64,000 bases of DNA, taken from assembly GCF_001719045.1 (NCBI RefSeq), contig NZ_CP015423.1, positions 3,967,501-4,031,500 on the forward strand. Direction: 5' to 3'. This DNA comes from Paenibacillus polymyxa. Its GTDB lineage: Bacteria; Bacillota; Bacilli; Paenibacillales; Paenibacillaceae. Shown here piece after piece: positions 56,695 through 64,000 of this stretch (position 1 is its first letter; each line of letters starts with the position of its first letter). The notes below the pieces were generated by a model. It had not been told where the DNA came from. It saw only the letters and a list, made by a program, of their open reading frames with translations, and searched no databases. Position numbers and translations under genes: made by a program.

Positions 56695-56809
56695 AAAATA
56701 TAGTGCTGTATAAAGTGCGTATATATGGTTTTACAGCAGACAGGTTCGAATCTTATAACCATGACACGCTGATCTGGAAGGACGGCTATGGGCAATTGGA
56801 GGAATGCTT

Positions 56810-58552
56810 GTGGGAATGATGTTTTCTTTTCTGAAAAAATATCGGGTTCCAGCCATCGCAGCGCTCGTGATGATGTTGCTGGAATTGACGGTAGAGCTAT
56901 CGCAGCCATATTTGATCTCTAAAATCATTGATGAGGGCATCCGACAGCAGGATTTGTCCGTCGTCTGGTTATGGGGCAGTGTATTGGTGGGGAGTGCCGT
57001 TATCGCTTTTATGGCGGGGATATCCAGCTCTTTTTTTGCTTCACATGCAAGTCAGGGCTTCGGCTATGATTTGCGGGAAAAGTTGTACCGTAAAGTGCAA
57101 TCTTTTTCGTATCCTGTGTTTAAACGTTTTGCCACTTCGTCGCTGATTACGCGCCTGACCGGGGATGTCACGCAAGTACAGGATACGGTGTTTATGAGCC
57201 TGCGGTTTATGACACGGGTTCCGCTTGTAGTCATCGGCAGTATTGTGATGGCACTGGTTGTACATTTCAGGCTTGGGCTGCTATTGGCGGTTATGGCCCC
57301 GGTGCTGTTCGTGTTTGTGCTGGTGATGATGCGGCGAACGGTCACTTTATTTAAGGGTGTCCAGCGTCGCCTGGATGACGTTAACGGAGTAATCCAGGAG
57401 AACCTGACAGGCATCCGTCTCATCCGGGTTTTTGTGCGGATGCGGCATGAAATCGAACGTTTTGCCCATTATGGAGGCGAATTGATGAAAGGGACGGTGT
57501 CCGCTCTACGCTGGACAGAAACGACGATGCCGTTCATTTTGTTTGCGATGAATGCAGGGATTATTGCAGTACTTTGGTTTGGACGCGGCCAAATTTCCAC
57601 TGGGGATGCCAGTGTAGGACAGGTGGTCGCAGTCGTCAATTATTCACTGCGGACGATAGGAGCCTTGTCTGCCTTATCAGGTATCGTTGTTGTATTTTCC
57701 CGAGCTACTGCATCTACCGGGCGGATTCGAGAGATATTGGACACATCTAATGAAGATGGGTCAGAGCTGGAGTCTGTTTCAACACATCATACACGGATTA
57801 AGGGACAGGTGGAAATGGACCGGGTGAGCTTTCATTATCCGGGCAGTGATTTGGCTGTACTAAAGGATATCTCTTTTAGGGCGCGAGCGGGCGAGCGGAT
57901 AGCTATTATGGGGGCCACTGGCTCGGGAAAATCTTCACTTGTGCAGTTGATTACGCGTCTGTATGAAGAAGATGAAGGTCATGTGCGCTTTGACGGAAAG
58001 GACGCTCGTGAACTGGATGCGTCCATATTACGAGAGGCTATTGGCTATGTGCCTCAGGAGGTACTGCTATTCACCGGCTCGATTCGGGATAATATTGCTT
58101 GGGGGCTGGAGAATGCCAGCCTGGAGCAAATTCAGGAAGCCGCACGCATGGCGCAAATCCATAATATGATTGAACGCTTGCCGCAAGGCTATGACACGAT
58201 GCTCGGGCAGCGTGGCGTCAATCTGTCTGGCGGACAGAAACAGCGGCTTTCGATTGCCCGCGCACTGGTACGCCAGCCGGCAGTGCTGATTTTGGACGAC
58301 AGCACAAGTGCGCTGGATGTAGGGACAGAAGCAGCACTACTGAATGCACTCGATGGTCTGTCCTGCACGACATTTCTCATTACGCAGAAGATCAGCTCGA
58401 CCGCATCGGCAAATCAGATTTTACTGCTGGATGAGGGTCGCCTGATGGCAAGCGGAAGCCATGAGCATCTCATGGATAGTTCGGATCTGTATCGGCGTAT
58501 CTATGAATCACAATATGGAAAGGAGGAGTCGCATGTTCAAGGAACTCATTGA
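56810..58552 (+). CDS. ABC exporter half-transporter, first subunit (degenerate catalytic site)
   Basis: About 580 residues. Start taken as GTG 56810, seven bases after GGAGG; ATG 56804 touches that site and ATG 56816 is far from it. Six membrane segments (type IV exporter fold) in residues 1-310, then an ATPase domain: Walker A GATGSGKSS, signature LSGGQKQRLSIARAL. After Walker B the sequence is ILDDSTSALD, with Asp in place of the catalytic Glu. Its partner (next gene) has the intact Glu. This asymmetry is the mark of heterodimeric exporters such as BmrCD and LmrCD. Drugs, lipids or peptides could be the cargo. Confidence 0.92.
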   Translation: MGMMFSFLKKYRVPAIAALVMMLLELTVELSQPYLISKIIDEGIRQQDLSVVWLWGSVLVGSAVIAFMAGISSSFFASHASQGFGYDLREKLYRKVQSFSYPVFKRFATSSLITRLTGDVTQVQDTVFMSLRFMTRVPLVVIGSIVMALVVHFRLGLLLAVMAPVLFVFVLVMMRRTVTLFKGVQRRLDDVNGVIQENLTGIRLIRVFVRMRHEIERFAHYGGELMKGTVSALRWTETTMPFILFAMNAGIIAVLWFGRGQISTGDASVGQVVAVVNYSLRTIGALSALSGIVVVFSRATASTGRIREILDTSNEDGSELESVSTHHTRIKGQVEMDRVSFHYPGSDLAVLKDISFRARAGERIAIMGATGSGKSSLVQLITRLYEEDEGHVRFDGKDARELDASILREAIGYVPQEVLLFTGSIRDNIAWGLENASLEQIQEAARMAQIHNMIERLPQGYDTMLGQRGVNLSGGQKQRLSIARALVRQPAVLILDDSTSALDVGTEAALLNALDGLSCTTFLITQKISSTASANQILLLDEGRLMASGSHEHLMDSSDLYRRIYESQYGKEESHVQGTH

Positions 58553-60371
58553 ACCGTTCCGTCAGCCTACACCGCCGTCTGGTGTGCTGCGAAATCCGGC
58601 GGGAGCTGAAGGGCGCCACAAGGCCAAAGCGAAGAACTGGTCTGGCACCTTAGGACGGATATGGGCTTATCTGGCTCGCCGTAAGGCCAAACTGATGCTG
58701 GTATTGTTCATGGTCCTGCTCAGCTCCGGGCTAGCTCTGCTGGGTCCATATCTGGTCGGCGTAGCGGTGGATGATTTTCTCGAAGGTCCGGGTGGACGCA
58801 TGTGGATTTATTTTCTCATCGGATTAGGAGCTGTATATCTGCTCAACTCGCTGACCTCCTGGCTGCAAAATATCTGGATGATCGAGATTGCCCAAGAGAC
58901 GGTGTACCGCATGCGTTTCGATCTGTTTTCACATTTGCATCGACTACCGATTCCTTTCTACGGCAAACGTCAGCAGGGAGAGATCATGAGCCGTTTGACC
59001 AATGATATCGAAAATGTCAGTTCTACGCTGAACAGCTCCGCCATTCAGATTTTTTCGAGCATATTGACGCTAATCGGTACACTCACGGTGATGCTGTGGT
59101 TAAGCCCGCTGATGACCCTGCTGACTTTTATTGTGGTGCCGTTAATGGCTGCCGGGATGCGCTGGATCACACGTCGTACCGGGCCCTTATATAAGGAACG
59201 CCAGAAGAATGTGGGCGAACTGAACGGATACATCGAAGAAACGCTGTCCGGGCAGCAGATTATTAAAGCATTTTCGCAGGAAAAGAGAGTCATCCATGGT
59301 TTTGGCGAGCGTAATGACCGTATTCGGCTGTCGGGTTTCTGGGCCCAAACGATTTCAGGCTTCATACCGAAGCTGATGAACGGACTGAATAATCTCAGCT
59401 TTGCTATTGTAGCGGGGATCGGTGGGATTTTGGCCATTCGCGGCTCCATTACTATAGGTACAATTATTGTATTCGTAGAATATGCCCGCCAGTTCACCAG
59501 ACCGCTGAACGATTTGGCTAACCAGTGGAACACCCTGCTGTCTGCCATTGCCGGAGCTGAGCGTGTATTTGAAATATTGGATGAAGATGAAGAGTCCAAG
59601 GATGAACGCGGCGCAGTGGAAGTAGGGCATCTAGAGGGGGCGGTGCGGTTTACGGATGTTTCCTTCGGTTATGATGAGGGAAGCGCTACGCTGGAGGGTA
59701 TTTCCTTTGAAGCCAAACCTGGTGAAATGATCGCACTAGTCGGCCCGACCGGGGCAGGGAAAACGACACTGATCCAGCTTCTTTCCAGATTCTATAGCCC
59801 CGACAAGGGAACGATTACGCTGGACGGGCGCGACATTATTACCATCCGGCGTGAAAGCTTGCGTTCCCGCATGGCATTTGTGCTACAGGACTCTTTCCTG
59901 TTTCAGGGGACAATTCGTGAAAATATCCGCTTCGGCAGACTGGACGCCACCGATGAGGAGGTTGAACAAGCATCGAAACTGGCTAACGCCCATTCCTTTA
60001 TCATTCGGATGAAGGACGGATACGACAAGGTGCTGGAAGTGAACGGCAGCGGCATCAGTCAAGGGCAAAAACAGCTGCTGGCTATTGCCCGTGCTATTTT
60101 GGCCAACCCTTCTATCCTTGTACTCGACGAGGCAACCAGCAGCATTGACACCATTACAGAGATGAAGATACAAGAAGGACTGGAGCGGCTTATGCAGGGT
60201 CGAACAAGTTTCGTCATCGCGCATCGGCTGAATACCATTCGTCAGGCTGACCGGATTCTGGTCTTGAAGGATGGCCGTCTGGAGGAGCAGGGTTCTCATG
60301 ATGAATTGCTGGCTCACAAAGGCTTTTACAGTGATTTATATTATGGTCAGTTGAGAAAGCAAAGCTCTTAA
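58533..60371 (+). CDS. ABC exporter half-transporter, second subunit
   Basis: 612 residues from ATG 58533 (AAAGGAGG ahead), overlapping the previous gene by 20 bases. A 50-residue cytoplasmic head precedes the six membrane segments. ATPase domain: Walker A GPTGAGKTT, signature ISQGQKQLLAIARAIL (a departure from LSGGQ that is common in this subunit type) and Walker B ILVLDEATSSID with the catalytic Glu. Pairs with the upstream protein, giving one working and one degenerate ATP site. No regulator gene is attached. Confidence 0.93.
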   Translation: MFKELIEPFRQPTPPSGVLRNPAGAEGRHKAKAKNWSGTLGRIWAYLARRKAKLMLVLFMVLLSSGLALLGPYLVGVAVDDFLEGPGGRMWIYFLIGLGAVYLLNSLTSWLQNIWMIEIAQETVYRMRFDLFSHLHRLPIPFYGKRQQGEIMSRLTNDIENVSSTLNSSAIQIFSSILTLIGTLTVMLWLSPLMTLLTFIVVPLMAAGMRWITRRTGPLYKERQKNVGELNGYIEETLSGQQIIKAFSQEKRVIHGFGERNDRIRLSGFWAQTISGFIPKLMNGLNNLSFAIVAGIGGILAIRGSITIGTIIVFVEYARQFTRPLNDLANQWNTLLSAIAGAERVFEILDEDEESKDERGAVEVGHLEGAVRFTDVSFGYDEGSATLEGISFEAKPGEMIALVGPTGAGKTTLIQLLSRFYSPDKGTITLDGRDIITIRRESLRSRMAFVLQDSFLFQGTIRENIRFGRLDATDEEVEQASKLANAHSFIIRMKDGYDKVLEVNGSGISQGQKQLLAIARAILANPSILVLDEATSSIDTITEMKIQEGLERLMQGRTSFVIAHRLNTIRQADRILVLKDGRLEEQGSHDELLAHKGFYSDLYYGQLRKQSS

Positions 60372-60402
60372 GCGGCTCGCGATTAACAGCTTTGCAGGTA
60401 TA

Positions 60403-60438
60403 CTTAAAAAGGGCTACCCCGGGGTGGTCCTTTTTAAG
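60403..60438 (+). terminator. terminator of the ABC exporter operon
   Basis: CTTAAAAAGG...CCTTTTTAAG with an inner ACCCC/GGGGT stem; works in either direction. Confidence 0.85.
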
Positions 60439-60558
60439 TATGCCTTTTTACAGGTACGTACTATTAAAGGTTTACATCATCGAATATACCCATACCCCGT
60501 ATATGTATGTTAGTATGAGTGTGCAAGAATAAAATCCCACTTCAAAGGAGAGATCATC

Positions 60559-61215
60559 ATGAAAATCGCAATCATGCTTTTCGATGGAATTACAGCGTTA
60601 GATGCAATAGGTCCATACGATGTGTTTGCTGCTACACTGAAATGTGAAGTGAAGTTTGTCGCTAAGCAAAAAGGGTTAATCAAGCTGGACTCAAATATGG
60701 GTTATTTGCATGCCGATTACAGTTTTTCTGAAGTTATTTCAGCTGATATTCTTGTTGTTCCTGGATGCAGTCCGCCAAATTATAAAACCCCAATGAATGA
60801 CGAAGAAACGTTAAATTGGATTCGCCAAATACATGAAACTACGAAATGGACCACGTCGGTTTGTAACGGCTCTTTGATTTTGAGCGCAGCAGGCTTGTTA
60901 AATGGAACCGTAGCCACCAGTCATTGGGGTTCCTTAGGCCTGCTCCAATCTCTTGGAGCCATTCCAACAGATGAGAGAGTGGTTCGTCAGGGCAAAATGG
61001 TTACAGCAGCCGGTGTCTCCTCTGGTATTGATATGGCACTCCAGTTAATAGCTTGGGAATTGGGAGAAGACATGAGTAAAGGAGTCCAGCTGATTTTGGA
61101 ATACGATCCTCAGCCTCCGTTTGACACGGGTTCACCCAAGAAAGCTCCTGCTAAATTGGGAGAACAAATAAGAGGCATGTTACAGGAGTTTGCAAAACAG
61201 GAGCCCAATAGCTAG
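60559..61215 (+). CDS. DJ-1/PfpI-family protein, isonitrile-hydratase-like
   Basis: 218 residues; AAAGGAGA ahead of the ATG. DJ-1/PfpI fold with the nucleophile-elbow Cys102 in TTSVCNGSLILSAAGLLNG and the early acidic residue in DAIGPYDVF. The run ATSHWGSLGLLQSLGA and AAGVSSGIDMAL is characteristic of the group that includes isonitrile hydratase and the amidotransferase-like half of GlxA/FtrA regulators, here without a DNA-binding domain. Cytoplasmic; reaction unknown. Own transcription unit; an ATATAC...GTATAT inverted repeat lies upstream near 60483-60504. Confidence 0.85.
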   Translation: MKIAIMLFDGITALDAIGPYDVFAATLKCEVKFVAKQKGLIKLDSNMGYLHADYSFSEVISADILVVPGCSPPNYKTPMNDEETLNWIRQIHETTKWTTSVCNGSLILSAAGLLNGTVATSHWGSLGLLQSLGAIPTDERVVRQGKMVTAAGVSSGIDMALQLIAWELGEDMSKGVQLILEYDPQPPFDTGSPKKAPAKLGEQIRGMLQEFAKQEPNS

Positions 61216-61268
61216 GCTCAATAGGTCTGTATTTTTATTTACAAGGGCCCCTATATCAACTAATATGG

Positions 61269-61300
61269 TTTACACATAGTAAGGGGTTACATAGTGTAAA
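61269..61300. promoter_or_regulatory. operator and promoter of the MFS-tetR operon
   Basis: TTTACAC (61269-61275) and GTGTAAA (61294-61300) form a perfect inverted repeat. The same bases give TTTACA, a 17-base spacer and TAGTGT as a weak promoter, so a repressor on the repeat would cover both boxes. The TetR protein encoded at the end of this operon is the natural candidate. Confidence 0.55.
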
Positions 61301-61321
61301 TGGTTGGAGGGGGTTACAAAC

Positions 61322-62521
61322 ATGAGCAGCTTACCTAAGTCTGCTACATTTCCACTTTTCATTCTGATGCTGAATTTGTTTATTGCTTTATTGGGTCAAG
61401 GTATGGTGATTCCCATTCTGCCTGAATATCTGAAACAATTTAATGCGGCAGGAGCTGCTGCGGGGTATCTTATTGCCGCTTTTGGAGCAGCTCAGTTTAT
61501 TTTTTCGCCCCTAGGTGGGCAGCTTTCGGATAGATGGGGACGAAAATCCATGATCATAACGGGGCTGTTTTTAACCGTCATCTCGGATCTCATGTTTGCT
61601 GTTTCTACGACATTGCCTCTTCTATATATTGCCCGATTTATCGGGGGGATAGGTATTGGACTAATGGTTCCTTCCAATATGGCCTACGTCGCTGATATTA
61701 CCACTTCTGAAACCCGAGCTAAAGGAATGGGATACTTGGGCGCCTCCATGAATTTGGGTATGGTGCTTGGTCCGGGTTTAGGCGGTATGATCGCTGAGTT
61801 TGGCATCAGGGTGCCCTATTTTTTTGCTGGTGGACTTGGACTTGTAGCTACGCTGCTTAGCTTGTGTATGCCAGAGACATTACCCAAGGAAAAACGAAAA
61901 CCCGCTAGCCAATGGGGCCGCCGGGAGCCAATTCGCAGCCAAATCCTAAATTCATTTCGGACATCCTATTTTCGTTATCTCCTCCTCATTCTGGTCATGA
62001 CATTAGGTTTGATGAATTACGAAACAGTGTATGCTCTTTTTGTAGAACGAAAATACGGTTTTGATGCCACTAAAATCTCAATGATCATTACGGTTGGTGC
62101 AATTATAGGCATCGTTGTGCAGATTTGGCTGCTCGATTATCTCATCAAGAGACTTGGAGAGATGAGGCTAATACGTCTCTCTTTGATCATGACAGCCATC
62201 GCTTTATTGTTAATGTTACTTAAGATCAATTTAGGTTATTTGCTGGCGGTATCGGCACTGTTTTTTGCTTTTAATGCCTTCCTAAGGCCAACCGTAAGTA
62301 CAATGATCGCGAACTCAGCTGGTGATCGTCAAGGATATGCCGCCGGATTGAATACAACGTATACTAGCCTAGGCAATATATTGGGGCCTATTTTAGCGGG
62401 TTTGTTGTTTGACAAGCACATTCATATTCCTTATATTTTTGGTGCACTTATTCTTGCATCTGCCCTTTTCTTAACCTTACAAAAACCAAAAAATGAGAAA
62501 CGGATGGTTGCTAATGACTGA
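61322..62521 (+). CDS. MFS multidrug exporter (DHA1 type)
   Basis: 399 residues from ATG 61322 with GGAGGGGG ahead. Twelve membrane segments. Motif A between segments 2 and 3 is GGQLSDRWGRKSMIITG and the antiporter motif C lies in GYLGASMNLGMVLGPGLGG. It resembles NorA/Blt/TetA-type drug:H+ antiporters of the inner membrane. The downstream tetR start overlaps its end, so the pair is a self-regulated drug-response unit. Confidence 0.93.
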   Translation: MSSLPKSATFPLFILMLNLFIALLGQGMVIPILPEYLKQFNAAGAAAGYLIAAFGAAQFIFSPLGGQLSDRWGRKSMIITGLFLTVISDLMFAVSTTLPLLYIARFIGGIGIGLMVPSNMAYVADITTSETRAKGMGYLGASMNLGMVLGPGLGGMIAEFGIRVPYFFAGGLGLVATLLSLCMPETLPKEKRKPASQWGRREPIRSQILNSFRTSYFRYLLLILVMTLGLMNYETVYALFVERKYGFDATKISMIITVGAIIGIVVQIWLLDYLIKRLGEMRLIRLSLIMTAIALLLMLLKINLGYLLAVSALFFAFNAFLRPTVSTMIANSAGDRQGYAAGLNTTYTSLGNILGPILAGLLFDKHIHIPYIFGALILASALFLTLQKPKNEKRMVAND

Positions 62522-63173
62522 GAACTGGCACCAGAATTTGAAAAACAAAAATCGGGAAGAGCTCATTGCTGCTGCGAAGGAACTTTTTATGAAGCAAAGC
62601 TTTCTCAAAGTTAATGTTAAGGATGTATGCAACGTGGCTGGTGTAAGCCGGGTCACATTCTATAAGCACTTTCAGTCCATGAACGAACTGATCTTTGAGG
62701 TCCAGATGGAAATCCTGGAGAGCATGACCGAATTTGTTAGAAGGGCACCTTCAGCCGAAATGAGCGGTAAGAAGATGCTTACTTCGATGCTTGATGCATG
62801 GATTGATTACGCTTGGCAACATCCGGAATACATCAAGTTTATTCTTTTATTCGATCTGCATTACGAAGCTTATGATTCAAATCAAGAACTCAAAGAACAG
62901 TACAAAAATTTTGTTAGCAGGGGAAAGGAACGACATTTCCTGATGGATGCTCTGGAAGCTGGATTCCAAGATGGATCATTGAAGTCTGATACGGAACCCT
63001 TAAAGACCGCTCATTTTATCTTCACGTCTATGATGGGTATACTCCAGAAAATGAGTCTGACGTCCAAGGACGATTGGAATAACGAACTTGAGGATATAGA
63101 AATTGCTAACCGATTTGCGGGAATGTTGATTCAGTATTTAAGTCCAGAAAGTGATAAATCCCCAACCTTTTAG
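62514..63173 (+). CDS. TetR/AcrR-family transcriptional regulator
   Basis: 219 residues from ATG 62514, which overlaps the last codons of the MFS gene; the site ahead is weak, so translation is probably coupled. ATG 62493 would add seven residues. DNA-binding part (about 10-55): REELIAAAKELFMKQSFLKVNVKDVCNVAGVSRVTFYKHFQSMNELI. The helical C-terminal part would bind the inducer. It likely represses the promoter at 61269-61300. Confidence 0.92.
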   Translation: MTENWHQNLKNKNREELIAAAKELFMKQSFLKVNVKDVCNVAGVSRVTFYKHFQSMNELIFEVQMEILESMTEFVRRAPSAEMSGKKMLTSMLDAWIDYAWQHPEYIKFILLFDLHYEAYDSNQELKEQYKNFVSRGKERHFLMDALEAGFQDGSLKSDTEPLKTAHFIFTSMMGILQKMSLTSKDDWNNELEDIEIANRFAGMLIQYLSPESDKSPTF

Positions 63174-63321
63174 GCAGGAGTCCCCTAACGTAATCCAAAG
63201 AATTCCAGATCGTCCGATGGAGTGAAATAGAAGTACATGGCTCAGTCTGTTAAACTGTGAAAATAGAGCGGTTGCAGATACGTTGCTGTGTTAGCCTTAT
63301 CTATTTTGTGGAGGTGCGGGG

Positions 63322-64000
63322 ATGAACGGAAGTCTGTTTGAGCCACTGCTGCGTGACAGGGATTATATTCCCCGTTTTTTTGCTTACTATTACAAGCAAT
63401 GGCATGACTATACCATGTCTTACCACGATCATCATTCTACCGAAATTATGTACATGATTTCCGGCTTTTGCAGGGTAGATGTACAAACGGGAGAGAATAT
63501 GGAAGAAAGCATCACGCTGCGTAAAGGCGAGTTTATTATGCTAGACGCAGGTGTACCGCATCGACTGGTGGTGGAAGGAGAACAACCGTGCCGGATGCTA
63601 AATGTAGAGTTTGGTTTTTCGGAGGGAGTGAGAGTAGGACCGTCTATCCGACAAATGGCAGCAGAGGAGCAGGAGGTCACGACGCTCATGTCACGTCCGT
63701 TCCCGTATTTGGTACTATCGGACCCGGAAGAGGTATATTATGCGCTGAAAAGTCTCGTGCTGGAGCTGGACCAACGAAAAGAACAGCCGGGTGCAATGGC
63801 CGAGATGCTTTTTATGCAATTGCTAGTACGAATTGCACGTCTACGGGAAGAGGCAGAGCGCAGCAACACGCAGCAAACGGATATGTACATCAAACGATGC
63901 ATTGAATTTCTCCATCTAAACTATGACCGAGATATTGTGGTTAAGGACATGGCGGCAGCCGTGAATCTGCACCCAGGTTATTTGCACCGTATTTTCAAAA
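63322..64000 (+). CDS. AraC-family transcriptional regulator (cut by the window end)
   Basis: 226 codons from ATG 63322 (GGAGGTG ahead) run open to the window edge. An N-terminal cupin-like sensing domain: YHDHHSTEIMYMISGFCRVDVQTGE, then LRKGEFIMLDAGVPHRLVVEG. From about residue 190 the AraC DNA-binding domain begins (YIKRCIEFLHLNYDRDIVVKDMAAAVNLHPGYLHRIFK) and is cut after its first helix-turn-helix. This kind often controls the sugar genes next to it, which lie beyond the window. Confidence 0.9.
   Translation, partial: MNGSLFEPLLRDRDYIPRFFAYYYKQWHDYTMSYHDHHSTEIMYMISGFCRVDVQTGENMEESITLRKGEFIMLDAGVPHRLVVEGEQPCRMLNVEFGFSEGVRVGPSIRQMAAEEQEVTTLMSRPFPYLVLSDPEEVYYALKSLVLELDQRKEQPGAMAEMLFMQLLVRIARLREEAERSNTQQTDMYIKRCIEFLHLNYDRDIVVKDMAAAVNLHPGYLHRIFK

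Overview
The window is one stretch of a Paenibacillus chromosome, most probably from the nitrogen-fixing P. polymyxa group. Evidence: Bacillota-type rRNA and tRNA sequence, strong GGAGG ribosome binding sites, YesM/YesN-type two-component proteins, CcpA-type cre sites, and a compact nine-gene nif operon in the order nifB-H-D-K-E-N-X-hesA-nifV behind a sigma-A promoter with GlnR-like sites.

Layout. 1-4630: the end of an rRNA operon (23S, 5S) followed by fourteen intact tRNA genes, a decayed fifteenth (Gly) and a strong terminator. 4631-8236: a gene-poor patch with small unknown proteins, a broken reductase fragment, a response-regulator remnant and several copies of a short interspersed repeat. 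8237-10690: two short-chain dehydrogenases divergent from a TetR regulator. 11098-12324: a collagen-like spore-surface type protein. 12583-13434: an aldo/keto reductase. 14159-38185: a 24-kb carbohydrate and hydroxyproline utilisation locus. 38625-45724: a frameshifted copper-amine-oxidase-N domain protein, a very large secreted protein and a rhamnogalacturonan lyase. 46030-56571: the nif operon. 56810-60371: a heterodimeric ABC exporter. 60559-64000: a DJ-1/PfpI protein, an MFS drug exporter with its TetR regulator, and the start of an AraC regulator cut by the window edge.

The most interesting region is 14159-38185. It places together a secreted DUF5695/LamG protein (possible glycosidase), a GH4 enzyme of the alpha-galactosidase/alpha-galacturonidase type, a GH127 beta-L-arabinofuranosidase, a two-component system, a sugar ABC importer without its own ATPase, an aminopeptidase P-like enzyme, a secreted HExxH metallopeptidase, and a full oxidative 4-hydroxyproline pathway (epimerase, multi-subunit D-hydroxyproline dehydrogenase, deaminase, alpha-ketoglutarate semialdehyde dehydrogenase). 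Plant extensins are hydroxyproline-rich proteins whose hydroxyprolines carry beta-L-arabinofuranosides and whose serines carry alpha-galactose. The simplest inference is that this is an extensin (hydroxyproline-rich glycoprotein) utilisation locus that takes both the glycan and the protein backbone to central metabolism. The nearby rhamnogalacturonan lyase, also with a cre-like site, fits a plant-wall lifestyle.

All functions are inferred from sequence alone. Coordinates of starts were adjusted to the best ribosome binding site where this was clear.
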